A stretch of DNA of 64,000 nucleotides, taken from NCBI RefSeq assembly GCF_002564105.1, contig NZ_PDBX01000001.1:2604001-2668000 (forward strand), in the 5' to 3' direction. Made by a program: the position numbers and the translations under genes. This document shows, piece after piece, positions 36,044 through 45,260 of the stretch. Under the pieces are notes generated by a model. That model did not search any database. It was not told the DNA's origin and saw only the letters and a list, made by a program, of their open reading frames with translations. Each line of letters starts with the position of its first letter. The stretch's first letter is position 1. Origin of the DNA: Collimonas sp. PA-H2. GTDB taxonomy: Bacteria > Pseudomonadota > Gammaproteobacteria > Burkholderiales > Burkholderiaceae_D.

Positions 36044-36742
36044 ATGAGCGTTACCACCAAATGGATAGACATCGAAGCCGCCGACGGCACTTTCGGCGCC
36101 TACCTGGCCATCCCGCACACCGGCAAGGGCCCTGGCATCGTGCTGCTGCAGGAAATCTTCGGCGTCAACGAACACATCCGCTCGGTTGCCGAACAATACG
36201 CCGCCGACGGCTACATGGTGCTGGTGCCGGACCTGTTCTGGCGCAGCGACAAGCGCATCGAATTGACTTATGACGACGCCGGCTGGAAACGCGCGGTCGA
36301 ACTGATGAACGCTACAGACGTCGCCAAGGCGCAGGCGGACATCGCATTGACCGTTGCCGCCCTCAAGGCGCAGCCCGGTCTGGAAGGCAAGCTCGCCGTG
36401 ATCGGCTATTGCTTCGGCGGCCGGCTGGCGTATAACACCGCGGCCGACGGCCTGGTCGATGCTGCGATCGCCTATTACGGCGGTGGCATCCAGAACCAGC
36501 TGCAACGCGCCGACGAGATCACAGTGCCGCTGCTGATGCATTTCGGCGGCGCCGACAGCCACATTCCGCCGGAGGCGGTGCAGACCATCGCCGAGCGTTT
36601 CGAAGACAATGACGATGTCGAAGTACACGTCTACCCGGGCGCGGAACACGGCTTCAACTGCTCGCACCGCTCCAGCTACAACCAGCGGGCGGCGGCGGAA
36701 GCGCATGGTAATTCCTTGACTTTCCTCAGCGATCATCTGTAA
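36044..36742 (+). CDS. Dienelactone hydrolase family protein
   Basis: A 232-residue cytosolic alpha/beta hydrolase. The catalytic triad falls at Cys123 (IGYCFGGRL), Asp171 (HFGGADSHIP) and His202 (PGAEHGFNC), identical in position to Pseudomonas dienelactone hydrolase ClcD, with Glu37 in LLQEIFG. The classical enzyme opens 4-carboxymethylenebutenolide in chlorocatechol breakdown. No other ring-cleavage genes are nearby, so a broader ester or lactone role is likely. Confidence 0.93.
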   Translation: MSVTTKWIDIEAADGTFGAYLAIPHTGKGPGIVLLQEIFGVNEHIRSVAEQYAADGYMVLVPDLFWRSDKRIELTYDDAGWKRAVELMNATDVAKAQADIALTVAALKAQPGLEGKLAVIGYCFGGRLAYNTAADGLVDAAIAYYGGGIQNQLQRADEITVPLLMHFGGADSHIPPEAVQTIAERFEDNDDVEVHVYPGAEHGFNCSHRSSYNQRAAAEAHGNSLTFLSDHL

Positions 36743-36765
36743 CTATTCCGTGCACTTGCACTGTC

Positions 36766-36835
36766 GTCCCCGCGAACGCGGGGACTCAGGTTACTGGCCG
36801 GGGTCATGAGCATGGATTCCCGCGTTCGCGGGAAT
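36766..36835. repeat. REP-like pair of palindromic elements
   Basis: Two hairpins, GTCCCCGCG-AA-CGCGGGGAC (36766-36785) and ATTCCCGCG-TT-CGCGGGAAT (36816-36835), sit in the gap after the dienelactone hydrolase stop. They are of the kind dispersed in intergenic regions of many proteobacteria (CCCGCG...CGCGGG). GC-rich imperfect repeats GGGGCGCCTAG follow (36839-36880). They may terminate transcription and may be copied elsewhere in the genome. Confidence 0.75.
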
Positions 36836-36998
36836 GACGGGGGCGCCTAGCCGGGGACGCCTAGCTGGGGGCGCCCAGACGTGGCCGACGAGGCCGGGGT
36901 CGCTTGGCTCGAGGCGTGTAGCTGGCGCCACGCCGAAGCTGCAAAAAATTATTTTCTTGCCGCCACAATATATGCTGTTCTGAAACGTCTTCCATGCC

Positions 36999-38255
36999 AT
37001 GAACCCAACATCCTCTACCCCGTCTACGCAGTTCTCCCGCTACCAGAAATTTGTCGTCGGCATGCTGGCCTTCCTGCAATTCGCCGTCATCCTCGATTTC
37101 ATGCTGATGTCGCCGCTGGGCGCCATGATCATGCCAGCGCTGGCGATCGAGCCGAAACAGTTCGGCCTGGTGGTTTCCGCCTATGCCTTCAGCGCCGGCA
37201 TCTCGGGACTGCTGACGGCAGGCTTCGCCGACCGCTTCGACCGCAAGAAGATCCTGTTGTTCTTTTATACCGGTTTCATCGTCGGCACCTTGTGGTGCGG
37301 GCTGGCGCAAAGCTTTGAGATGTTGCTGCTGGCGCGCATAGTCACCGGTCTGTTCGGCGGCGTCATCGGCTCCATCGTGCTGGCTATCTCGACCGACCTG
37401 TTCCCGCCGCAGATGCGCGGGCGCGTGATGGGGCTGATCCAGACTGCCTTCGCCGCCAGCCAGGTGCTGGGCATTCCGATCGGCCTGTATCTGTCGAACC
37501 GCTGGAACTGGCATGTGCCGTTCCTGGCGATGGCTGGCCTTGGCGTGTTCGGTGGCCTGTTCGTGGCCTGGCGCATGCAGCCTGTCGCGGATCACCTCGG
37601 GCTGCCACAGGAACACAGCCCGTGGATGCATCTGTTCCATACGCTGACCGAGCGGCGCTACCTGATGGCCTTCGCCACCACCTCGCTGCTGACCACCGGC
37701 GGCTTCATGCTGATGCCCTTCGGCAGCGCTTATGCCGTCAACAACCTTGGCATCAACCTGCACGACCTGCCCACGGTCTATCTGGTCACAGGTTTATGCA
37801 CCATCTTTATCGGTCCCCTGATCGGCAAGGCCGCGGATGCCTTCGGCAAATTCAGGGTGTTCATGCTGGGTACCGCGCTGTCGATCATCATGGTGCTGAT
37901 CTATACCCATCTCGGGCCGACCTCCCTGGCGGGCCTGATTGCCGTCAATGCGATTCTGTTCGTCGGCATCTTCTCGCGCATGATTCCTTACCAGGCGCTG
38001 GTGTCGTCGGTGCCGAGCGCGACCCAGCGCGGCTCGTTCAGCGCCATCAGCGCCTCCATCCAGCAGCTGTCGGGCGGCATCGCTTCGGTGGTCGCCGGCC
38101 ACATCGTCACCCTCGGGGCGGACGGCAAGCTGCAGCACTTCGATGTGCTGGGCTACGTGCTGGTCGGCACGTCGCTGGCGGCCTTGCTGTTGCTCTGGCG
38201 CCTGCAGCGCAGTCTCGGCAACGCAGCGGCACCGCTGCCGGCAACGGCTCTCTGA
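36999..38255 (+). CDS. MFS transporter (DHA1-type)
   Basis: A 418-residue, 12-helix major facilitator. The motif-A loop GFADRFDRKKILLFFYTG follows helix 2, and FPPQMRGRVMGLIQTAFAASQVLGIPIGLYLSNRWNW (in part) fits the drug/arabinose-type DHA1 group with its antiporter motif C. No partner gene is adjacent. The ribosome site is weak; a nearby upstream ATG is not in frame. The substrate is unknown. Confidence 0.9.
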   Translation: MNPTSSTPSTQFSRYQKFVVGMLAFLQFAVILDFMLMSPLGAMIMPALAIEPKQFGLVVSAYAFSAGISGLLTAGFADRFDRKKILLFFYTGFIVGTLWCGLAQSFEMLLLARIVTGLFGGVIGSIVLAISTDLFPPQMRGRVMGLIQTAFAASQVLGIPIGLYLSNRWNWHVPFLAMAGLGVFGGLFVAWRMQPVADHLGLPQEHSPWMHLFHTLTERRYLMAFATTSLLTTGGFMLMPFGSAYAVNNLGINLHDLPTVYLVTGLCTIFIGPLIGKAADAFGKFRVFMLGTALSIIMVLIYTHLGPTSLAGLIAVNAILFVGIFSRMIPYQALVSSVPSATQRGSFSAISASIQQLSGGIASVVAGHIVTLGADGKLQHFDVLGYVLVGTSLAALLLLWRLQRSLGNAAAPLPATAL

Positions 38256-38292
38256 GCCGTGCATCGGTTTAGCCGGGGATATCGGCAGGCGT

Positions 38293-38322
38293 AAAAAAAG
38301 CGCCAACCGGCATCGGTTGGCG
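38293..38322 (-). terminator. Rho-independent terminator of the S9 peptidase gene
   Basis: On the minus strand, 85 bp after the stop at 38407, the stem CGCCAACCG / CGGTTGGCG (38301-38309 with 38314-38322) with a 4-base loop is followed by seven T (38293-38299). This is a classic intrinsic terminator. Confidence 0.85.
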
Positions 38323-38406
38323 TTCGTGACGCAAAATTCTGACGACAGAGTGGGAGAGCCGGCTGTACAAGACTTCCTGTTCCCCGTCCCGGCGCCGCCG
38401 GTATTG

Positions 38407-40947
38407 CTAAGGCGTCGCGGCGGCTACCGCCGGTGTGCGCGGCGGCGCATTCTTCACATAAGTGTCGAACCAGCGCAGCATTTCATACACCAGTTGCTCG
38501 TTCGATTCCATCGCTGCATACCAGTGCGGTTCATGCGGCAGCATCACTAGGCGCGTGGTGCCTCCATTGCCGCGGATCGCCTCATACAGCTTGCTGGCCT
38601 GCAGCGGCGTGGTGCCGGGATTGGCATCGTCCGCGCCATGCACGATCAGAATAGGCGTCTTCATCTTGTCGGCGTAGAAGAATGGCGAAACCTTCAGATA
38701 CACATCCTGCGTTTCCCATACCGAACGCTGCTCGTTCTGGAAGCCGAACGGCGTCAGCGTCTTGTTGTAGGAACCGCTGGTGGCGACGCCGGCCCGGAAC
38801 ATGTCCGAATGGGCCAGCAGGTTGGCGGTCATCAGCGCGCCGTGGCTGTGGCCGGTGACGCCGATGCGTTCCGGATCGGCGACTCCCAGCCGCACCGCTT
38901 CGTCAACCGCGCCCTTGGCATCGGCCACCAGTTGCTCCATATAGGTGTCATAGGCTTTCTTCGGATCGCCGACGATAGGGAAGGCGGCGTTGTCTATGAT
39001 GGCGTAGCCAGCCAGCAGCAGCAAACGGTACTGGCGCAGGCGCGTGAAGGTTTCCTGCGAGCCGGTGGTCTGGCCTGCCTTGGCAGCATCGGCGTAGTCG
39101 AGCGGATAGGCATACAGGATGGTCGGCACGCGCTGGCCTTCCTGGTAGCCGGGCGGGGTGTACAAGGTGAACGACAAATCCAGGCCGTCGGCGCGCTTGT
39201 ATTTCACCAGCCGCTTCTTGATCTGGCGCACCACCGGCGTCGGATCCGGAATATGGGTGATGGCGGCGCTGCTCGAAGCAAAGACGGCTTCTCCAGCGGC
39301 GGCATCAAGCGGCGCACCGATATTGCGGATAAACGCATTGGGCGGATCCATCACCGACTGACGCCAGCTCAGGAAGTTTTGCGCACCCGCTCCGGCGAAG
39401 CCCAGGAACTGCTCGTAGGAGCTCTTGTCGCTGCGGAACAGGCGTTCCGATTTCAGCGTCTTCAGGTCGAGCTTGTCGAGGAAGGGACGGTCGCCGTCCG
39501 GCGAAGCGCCGACGCCGCTGAGGAAGATTGCATCGCCGTCCTGGCGTAGCACCGTGGCGCCGTTGGGCAGCTGGCGTTTGACCGGGCTGCCCGGATTGGC
39601 ATATTTTTCATCGGTCGACAAATCCCATAGCAAACGCGGCTTCTGCTGGGCATCGTCGACATTGACCAGGAAACTGCGCCGCCAGTGGCGGTTGCGATCG
39701 TATTCGGTCAACAATGCAAGATCTGCCTGCTCGGTCCAGGAGATGCCGACATAGCGCTGCTCGGTACGAGTGATTTCCAGCGGCGCTGCATCGAACGGCG
39801 CCTTGGACAGCATCAGCTTGTCGCGTGCCGGCACCTTGGTCTTCCAGTCGCCGCCGTCGAGCGCTTCGGCCCAGACCAGCGTCGCCGGTTCGGTCGCGCG
39901 CCAGGAAAAGTCGCGCGGTCCGAGCGCAACGCCGCCGATCGGGACCCGGTCCGCCAGCGGCAGCGAGGCGATGCGATGTACCGCTAGGTTCGGGCGCTTG
40001 GCGAGATCCCAGACTTCCACTTCATGTGGAAAACGGTCGAAGGTGGTGACGTAGGAATACGGTTTGCGAATCGCGCTGACCAGCACATGCCGGCCATCCG
40101 GCGCGGCTGTCACCGATTCGTAGCGGCCGGCGGCGCCGATTGGCGTGACGGCCAGGCTGCCGGCGTCAACCAGCGCCAGCTGCGCGGCGGCGTAGTAGTC
40201 GAACAGATCTTCGTCGTGCTGGTTGCTCAGCGTATCGCGGTTTTCGTAGGTGCTGCTCTGTCCTGTGCCGCCGCCCGATTCCTGGATGCTGGGGCCGGCA
40301 GGGATCAGCGGTTCCGGCGGCGGTGGACCCATGCGCGCGGGAACCAGCTTGACCAGCAGCGTTTTCTGGTCGGGCATCCATTGCAGCTCGTCTTCCAGCA
40401 TCGGATTCAGGTGCGCGCCCGGCACGCGCTTGACCGCGCCGGTGCTGGCGTCGCCAATCCACAGATCAACCGAATCGGCGGTGATGTTTTCGAAAGCGAA
40501 ACGCTTGCCGTCGGCGCTCCATAGCGGCCTGCCAGGGCAGGCGTCCGCCGGCAGTGCGATACGCGTCTGTGCGCCGTCCGGGATATGCACCAGCTCAAAG
40601 CTGCTGGCGCAGGGCGTGATGCCGTAGCCGCCCGGGGTATCGTGCTTGCTATGGTTCTTGGGTTCGACGCGTACCCCGGCCAGGCGCAGGAAAGGCGCCG
40701 CCACCCGGGAAATCGACGGATAGTCTTGCCAGGACACCAGCAGCATGCGTTCATGCGTCGGGCTCAGCACTGGCACTGGCGGCGATGGCGCGCGCATGAC
40801 ATCGAGGATGTTCTTGGGAGGCTGGTTGTAGCCGGAGGCGGAACTGGCCGCCGTTGCCGGCGCGGCCGGCGCAGCTAGCGCGGCCGACGCGACGCCGGTC
40901 GCCAGCAGCGTGACCCACAGACAGGTCAAGGGGGATTTTATTGCCAT
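38407..40947 (-). CDS. Exported S9 family prolyl-oligopeptidase-like serine peptidase
   Basis: An 846-residue secreted peptidase. ATG 40947 (GAGGA 7 bases upstream) gives a signal peptide MAIKSPLTCLWVTLLATGVA ending near ALAAPAAP. An N-terminal beta-propeller (about residues 60-560) precedes the catalytic alpha/beta-hydrolase domain. The nucleophile Ser is in VTGHSHGALMTANLL, the Asp in VHGADDANPGTTP and the His in MLPHEPHWYAA. GHSHGA and the large propeller are typical of glutamyl endopeptidase / acylaminoacyl peptidase-like members of S9. Probable role: periplasmic or extracellular peptide degradation. Confidence 0.92.
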   Translation of the reverse strand: MAIKSPLTCLWVTLLATGVASAALAAPAAPATAASSASGYNQPPKNILDVMRAPSPPVPVLSPTHERMLLVSWQDYPSISRVAAPFLRLAGVRVEPKNHSKHDTPGGYGITPCASSFELVHIPDGAQTRIALPADACPGRPLWSADGKRFAFENITADSVDLWIGDASTGAVKRVPGAHLNPMLEDELQWMPDQKTLLVKLVPARMGPPPPEPLIPAGPSIQESGGGTGQSSTYENRDTLSNQHDEDLFDYYAAAQLALVDAGSLAVTPIGAAGRYESVTAAPDGRHVLVSAIRKPYSYVTTFDRFPHEVEVWDLAKRPNLAVHRIASLPLADRVPIGGVALGPRDFSWRATEPATLVWAEALDGGDWKTKVPARDKLMLSKAPFDAAPLEITRTEQRYVGISWTEQADLALLTEYDRNRHWRRSFLVNVDDAQQKPRLLWDLSTDEKYANPGSPVKRQLPNGATVLRQDGDAIFLSGVGASPDGDRPFLDKLDLKTLKSERLFRSDKSSYEQFLGFAGAGAQNFLSWRQSVMDPPNAFIRNIGAPLDAAAGEAVFASSSAAITHIPDPTPVVRQIKKRLVKYKRADGLDLSFTLYTPPGYQEGQRVPTILYAYPLDYADAAKAGQTTGSQETFTRLRQYRLLLLAGYAIIDNAAFPIVGDPKKAYDTYMEQLVADAKGAVDEAVRLGVADPERIGVTGHSHGALMTANLLAHSDMFRAGVATSGSYNKTLTPFGFQNEQRSVWETQDVYLKVSPFFYADKMKTPILIVHGADDANPGTTPLQASKLYEAIRGNGGTTRLVMLPHEPHWYAAMESNEQLVYEMLRWFDTYVKNAPPRTPAVAAATP

Positions 40948-41155
40948 TGGTGTCCTCAGTTTTGTTGCGGATGCAATAGGAGTTATGTCAGTTTGGTATG
41001 TGACTCTACTGATATTGCCATTTGAGACTGAAAAAGGGGCCATTTTCAGCGAATTATTTAGCAATGCCATGAAACGGCGGCAGGCAATGCCAAGCGTTCG
41101 CAGACTTAATGGCTGGTAATCCGTTGCGGATTTGACGCCAGCGGGCGATGTGATA

Positions 41156-41182
41156 ATATACGATTCGTATATGAAACGTATA
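41156..41182. promoter_or_regulatory. Operator with three CGTATA half-sites before the ParD-like/MetAP pair
   Basis: A perfect palindrome ATATACGA-T-TCGTATAT (41156-41172) and a third half-site CGTATA (41177-41182) lie just upstream of the ParD-like start (41197). This arrangement suits autoregulation by a ribbon-helix-helix protein. Confidence 0.6.
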
Positions 41183-41196
41183 ATTGAAGGGTAACC

Positions 41197-41460
41197 ATGG
41201 GCATCGTCAAAATCTCCGATCTAATGCACGACAACCTGCGCAGCGCGAGCGATGCGCTGAGCCGTTCCATCAACGCCCAGGCCGAACACTGGATGCGCAT
41301 CGGCATGCTGTCCGAACTGCATCCAGAGCTTTGCCATGGTGATATCTGCCAGCTGCTGATGCGCGCCAAGCAGGCAGGCGACCAGAGCTTGGCGTTCTTC
41401 ACGCAAGAGCTCCAGCCTCCGGCCGCGGCGCCGAAGCCGGCACGAAAGGCCTTGCGATGA
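41197..41460 (+). CDS. ParD-like antitoxin-family protein
   Basis: An 87-residue protein. MGIVKISDLMHDNLRSASDALSRSINAQAEHWMRIGML fits the ParD-like ribbon-helix-helix family found next to type I methionine aminopeptidases. A GAAGGGTAACC ribosome site precedes the ATG. The C-terminus is Pro/Ala/Lys-rich. Its stop overlaps the MetAP start (ATGA). No ParE-type toxin is present, so the pair is not a standard toxin-antitoxin module. An operator of CGTATA half-sites upstream suggests autoregulation. Confidence 0.85.
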   Translation: MGIVKISDLMHDNLRSASDALSRSINAQAEHWMRIGMLSELHPELCHGDICQLLMRAKQAGDQSLAFFTQELQPPAAAPKPARKALR

Positions 41461-42251
41461 GCCGCCCTGACATGATCAAGTCGGCGGCCGACATCGCCAA
41501 GGCACGTATCGCCGGCGCCCTGGCTGCCGACGTGCTGCGGATGATAACGGAACATGTAAAGCCCGGCGTCACCACCGAGGCGCTGGACCGCCTGTGCCAT
41601 GACTACATCGTCCATGTGCAAAAGGTGATACCGGCCAACGTCGGCTACCATGGCTTCCCGAAGACGGTGTGCATTTCCGTCAACGATGTGATCTGCCACG
41701 GCATCCCTTCGGCACAGGAGATCTTGAAGGACGGGGACATCGTCAACATTGACGTGGCAGTTATCGCGGATGGCTGGTTCGGCGACACCAGTCGCATGTA
41801 CTACGTCGGCGAGCCTAGCGCGCTGGCGCGCCGGCTGGTCGACACCACCTACGAGGCGATGCGGGCCGGCATCCTGCAAGTGCGCCCCGGCGCAACGCTG
41901 GGCGACGTCGGCCATGCGATCCAGAGCGTGGCGCAACGGGAGCGCTTCAGCGTCGTGCGCGAATATTGCGGCCACGGCATCGGCCAGGTTTACCACGACG
42001 ATCCGCAGGTGCTGCACTATGGAAATCCGGGGGAAGGGATGCGCCTCAAGTCCGGCATGGTGTTCACCATCGAGCCGATGCTGAATGCCGGCAAGCGCGA
42101 AACCAGGGAGCTGGAAGACGGCTGGACGGTGGTCACGCGGGATCATTCCTTGTCCGCGCAATGGGAGCACATGGTGGCGGTGACGGCCGACGGCTTTGAA
42201 GTGCTGACACCGTGGCCGGATGGCGCCGGGTCTTATGAACTGATTGCCTGA
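41457..42251 (+). CDS. map: Type I methionine aminopeptidase (accessory copy)
   Basis: A 264-residue metallopeptidase that removes N-terminal Met. Metal ligands can be read in order: Asp in IVNIDVAVIADGWFGDTSRMY (two Asp), His in CGHGIGQVYHDD, Glu in FTIEPML and Glu in AQWEHMVAV. GYHGFPKTVCISVNDVICHGIP is family-typical. It is translationally coupled to the ParD-like gene, and not linked to rpsB as the housekeeping map often is, so it is probably a second, regulated copy. Confidence 0.95.
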   Translation: MSRPDMIKSAADIAKARIAGALAADVLRMITEHVKPGVTTEALDRLCHDYIVHVQKVIPANVGYHGFPKTVCISVNDVICHGIPSAQEILKDGDIVNIDVAVIADGWFGDTSRMYYVGEPSALARRLVDTTYEAMRAGILQVRPGATLGDVGHAIQSVAQRERFSVVREYCGHGIGQVYHDDPQVLHYGNPGEGMRLKSGMVFTIEPMLNAGKRETRELEDGWTVVTRDHSLSAQWEHMVAVTADGFEVLTPWPDGAGSYELIA

Positions 42252-42347
42252 GCGGCTGCTACGCCAGGCGGTGATGGGAACTGAACGTGGAAAGGCTGGT
42301 ATCCAACTGAGCGCCCATCATCGAGAAAAGAGCTAATTCGCGGGTCG

Positions 42348-43280
42348 TCACTCGCTTTCCGACAACAGGGAAATCCTGGCCGGCAGTTCCGTTTTCAGAA
42401 ATTCTATATACGCCCGCACGGCAGGCACGACGCCACGCCGCGTCGGAAATACCAGGCGCACATGACCAGCCGGCGGACGCCAATCGGGCAGTACCCGCTG
42501 CAGCGTCCCCTGCCCCCGCTCTTCCGAGCAGATGTGGCAAGGCAAAGCGATCACTCCCATATGCGCAAGCGCCGCTTTTTTAAGCAGCCGGATGTTGTCG
42601 CTTCTCATGCGCGCCTTCAATTTAATTGCCAGCTGTTCGCCGGCCCGGTTCTGTAGACGCCAGGCTGGCGCTTCATCCTCCATGCCAAATACGAGCGCAT
42701 CCAGCGCAGCCAGATCGGCCGGCGATTGCGGCTGCCCGGCATGCTTTATAAAAGACGGACTCGCATAGAGTCCCCACGGGGTTTCGCACAGGTTGGCCTG
42801 GATCAGGCTGGAATTCTCCAGCGCCTGCGCATTGATGCGCAAGGCGACATCGATTCTTTCTTCGACCAGGTCGACGTTGCGATTGGTAATCTGCGTCATG
42901 ACCTGGACTTTGGGAAATTTGGCCATGAAGCGCGGCAACAGATCGCTCAGGACCAGATCGACCATGCCATCCGGCGCACTGACGCGTATTACTCCCACCG
43001 GCTCGACCAAAGTGCGCTGAACCACATCTTCGGCAGCCTGGGCTTCGGCGATCATCGCGACACAACGCTGGTAAAACTCGGCGCCGACATCGGTCAGCGC
43101 GATCCGGCGCGAGGTTCGGTGCAGCAAGCGGACGCCAAGCAATTTCTCCAGTTCTGCAATACGCCGGCTCAATCTGGATTTCGGAATGACCAGAGCGTCT
43201 GCCGCCGCCGTGAAGCCGCCATGGTCGACAACCTGAACAAAGAAATACAGGTCATTCAGATCGATAGTCAGTTTGCTCAT
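42348..43280 (-). CDS. LysR-family transcriptional regulator
   Basis: A 310-residue LysR regulator of the CrgA/DmlR-like group. The N-terminal HTH is LNDLYFFVQVVDHGGFTAAADALVIPKSRLSRRIAELEKLLG (in part), followed by VRLLHRTSRRIALTDVG. The PKSRLSRRI helix and RTSR.IALTD are typical of that subgroup. ATG 43280 follows an in-frame TTG and was chosen as the stronger start. It is divergent from the DUF4148 gene, 175 bp apart. Effector unknown. Confidence 0.92.
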   Translation of the reverse strand: MSKLTIDLNDLYFFVQVVDHGGFTAAADALVIPKSRLSRRIAELEKLLGVRLLHRTSRRIALTDVGAEFYQRCVAMIAEAQAAEDVVQRTLVEPVGVIRVSAPDGMVDLVLSDLLPRFMAKFPKVQVMTQITNRNVDLVEERIDVALRINAQALENSSLIQANLCETPWGLYASPSFIKHAGQPQSPADLAALDALVFGMEDEAPAWRLQNRAGEQLAIKLKARMRSDNIRLLKKAALAHMGVIALPCHICSEERGQGTLQRVLPDWRPPAGHVRLVFPTRRGVVPAVRAYIEFLKTELPARISLLSESE

Positions 43281-43455
43281 CAAAAGTTCCGTCTTTATCG
43301 TTCCATGTACAGAACGGAAGATCGCATTTTAGCTAATTTATCTCCGTTTTCTTTGGGCATAGTATCAATCGCACGGCAAGACATGCTGGAAAACAGCTTC
43401 CACAGAATGCCGACGCCGACGCCATCCCGGCTCATACTTTTACTGAAAGCGCAAA

Positions 43456-43755
43456 ATGAACATCTCAAAATTAGTTGCCGGCGCGATGCTTATCGCTGCC
43501 GCAGGCTCCGCTCTTGCCGAAGCTAGCTATCCGCCAGAACTGCCTTTTGTCTCGAGCAAGACGCGTGCAGAAGTCATCGCTGAATTGAAACAGGCGCGCG
43601 ACGATGGCAGCCTGAACTACGCTGCTTCCGCCTACCCGGTGCTGCGGCCGGTCGCATCGACCACGACGCGCGCCGAAGTCAAAGCCGAATTGAAGTCCGA
43701 TACGCCCGTTGCGAATCGCGAGCTGGACGAGCTGCGCGACAACCTTGGTCATTGA
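43456..43755 (+). CDS. Secreted DUF4148 family mini-protein
   Basis: A 99-residue exported protein. A signal peptide (MNISKLVAGAMLIAAAGSALA) is followed by two copies of the family motif: KTRAEVIAELKQARDDG and TTRAEVKAELKSD. DUF4148 proteins are abundant in Burkholderiales and often stress- or biofilm-associated, but their function is unknown. It is divergent from a LysR gene and precedes a DoxX gene by 156 bp on the same strand. Confidence 0.9.
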   Translation: MNISKLVAGAMLIAAAGSALAEASYPPELPFVSSKTRAEVIAELKQARDDGSLNYAASAYPVLRPVASTTTRAEVKAELKSDTPVANRELDELRDNLGH

Positions 43756-43911
43756 GCCGGCAGCAGCAAATCATGTCAATCAAGGACGGTGGCGCTGCGC
43801 CTGGCCACGCCGCCGTATTGAAGCATGTTTTCCCTTCTGGCTCAGCCGGTTCGGCGCCGGCGCAAAAGCCAGATTAAATTCACATCACGCTTCATTGAAA
43901 TATCGGAAATC

Positions 43912-44301
43912 ATGCAAACTTCCCCTGCACTGTATCGCACCGGCCGTATCCTCCTCGCTTCGCTGTTCGTCATTTCCGGCGTGCTCAAGATTGTCGGCTT
44001 TTCCGACGTGGTCGGCTACATGGATCGCATCGGTGTGCCGTTCGCCACGCTTGCCGTGCTGGCCGCGATTCTGATTGAGGCCGGCGGCGGCCTGGCGATC
44101 CTGAGCGGCTGGCGTGTCCGTCCGGTGGCTGTGGCGGTGGCCGTGTTCACAGCGATTGCCACGCTGACCGCGCACCGGTTCTGGCAAGCGGATCCTGCCG
44201 GCATGCAGAATCAGCTTAACCATTTCCTGAAGAATATTTCGATTATCGGTGCTTTGCTGATGCTGGCTGCAACGGACGAAGGCTCTCCAGGAAAAAAATA
44301 A
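43912..44301 (+). CDS. DoxX family membrane protein
   Basis: A 129-residue inner-membrane protein with four hydrophobic segments. The N-terminal LYRTGRILLASLFVISGVLKI and LIEAGGGLAILSGW are DoxX signatures, as is HFLKNISIIGALLML at the C-terminus. The start ATG at 43912 gives MQTSPALYR. DoxX proteins associate with oxidoreductases and thiol-stress complexes. The partner is not visible here. Confidence 0.9.
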   Translation: MQTSPALYRTGRILLASLFVISGVLKIVGFSDVVGYMDRIGVPFATLAVLAAILIEAGGGLAILSGWRVRPVAVAVAVFTAIATLTAHRFWQADPAGMQNQLNHFLKNISIIGALLMLAATDEGSPGKK

Positions 44302-44324
44302 GAGTTGTCGCCAGCCTGGCGACA
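44292..44324 (-). terminator. Terminator of the unknown 44335 gene
   Basis: On the minus strand a perfect 8-bp stem (TGTCGCCA / TGGCGACA, 44306-44324) is followed, after five bases, by a T-rich run (44292-44299). It overlaps the last codons of the convergent doxX gene. Confidence 0.55.
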
Positions 44325-44334
44325 GCCGCAGCCC

Positions 44335-45180
44335 CTATGCCGCAGGCGTGGTATGCCTGGTAGGCGTCACTTCTTCATGGTAATGCGGGGCGGCCGCGGC
44401 CGACGACATCAAGGCGGCGTTGGCCAGGATGGTTTCAGTCAGCAGCGTCGGTTTGGCGGGGTCAGACCAGCACGCCAACGCGGAGTTTCTGTTGCCGTGC
44501 AGGTCGACGATTTTTCTTTTTGCTTCGGCATAGGAAGCGCCGGCGCGGGGCGGAGATGGAAAGACCTTGGGCGGCAGCACGATGGCGTCGCCCGGGGCAA
44601 GCCAAAGATCAGCCAATGAAATTTCATTCACGTAGGGACGCCAGCGCGCGACGCTGATGACCAGCGGATGGCTGTCCTGGGAAAAAAAGACATGGGGGAA
44701 ATTGTGGAACTCCAGGTCTGTCGGATTGTAGGTCAGCAGTTCGCGCCGCCGCGCGGCTCCCAGGTAGGGGGACTGGTGCCCGGCCCACTTGCCGTAGGTG
44801 TATTTTGAGCAGACCAGGCCTTCGTATGCAAAGCGGACGGATTCGCCGTTTCTCAGCAAGGTCATGCCAAAGGCGCGTGCAGTCTCAGGCGTCGCCCGCA
44901 AGCCTTGGTAATGGACTTCCTTTACCTTGAAGTCAAACAAGGTGAGGGCGTAGGACCCATCGGGATCGACTATTTCCCGGTGCGTGATGTTGCTGTATCC
45001 GGTTCCGCGCTCCAGATCCGGATTTTCCGTAGCCATCTCGATCAAAGTCCCTTTCGGATCGCGCAGATGTTCGGGATGGCCTCTATCGTTATACAGATAA
45101 GAATGGGTTTTGGCGTCAGGGAGCGGGAATGGGCTGCCGTCCAGGATGAAGACTATCGGATCGAATATGTTCGGGGCCAC
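44335..45180 (-). CDS. Unknown protein downstream of the aegerolysin gene
   Basis: A 281-residue protein starting at GTG 45180 with GGAG 9 bases upstream; an in-frame stop at 45196-45198 rules out a much longer form. It has no signal peptide or membrane helix. The composition is mixed, rich in Pro, Tyr and His, with YSNITHREIVDPDGSYALTLFDF, CSKYTYGKWAGHQSPYLGAARR and a Gly/Pro-rich C-terminal third. I do not recognise a family. It follows the aegerolysin gene on the same strand by 146 bp, with a strong hairpin in the gap, and may act with it. Confidence 0.7.
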   Translation of the reverse strand: MAPNIFDPIVFILDGSPFPLPDAKTHSYLYNDRGHPEHLRDPKGTLIEMATENPDLERGTGYSNITHREIVDPDGSYALTLFDFKVKEVHYQGLRATPETARAFGMTLLRNGESVRFAYEGLVCSKYTYGKWAGHQSPYLGAARRRELLTYNPTDLEFHNFPHVFFSQDSHPLVISVARWRPYVNEISLADLWLAPGDAIVLPPKVFPSPPRAGASYAEAKRKIVDLHGNRNSALACWSDPAKPTLLTETILANAALMSSAAAAPHYHEEVTPTRHTTPAA

Positions 45181-45260
45181 AAGTTTGCTCCAGCGTTATG
45201 CGCAATAGCGAATAAACCCAAGGTGTCGATATTACATCAGCATGCCGCTGTCTTGCGGCG

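Noticed and set aside
41197..42251. ParD-like/MetAP pair considered as a classical ParDE toxin-antitoxin module
   Set aside because: The second gene is an intact methionine aminopeptidase with all metal ligands, not a ParE/RelE toxin.
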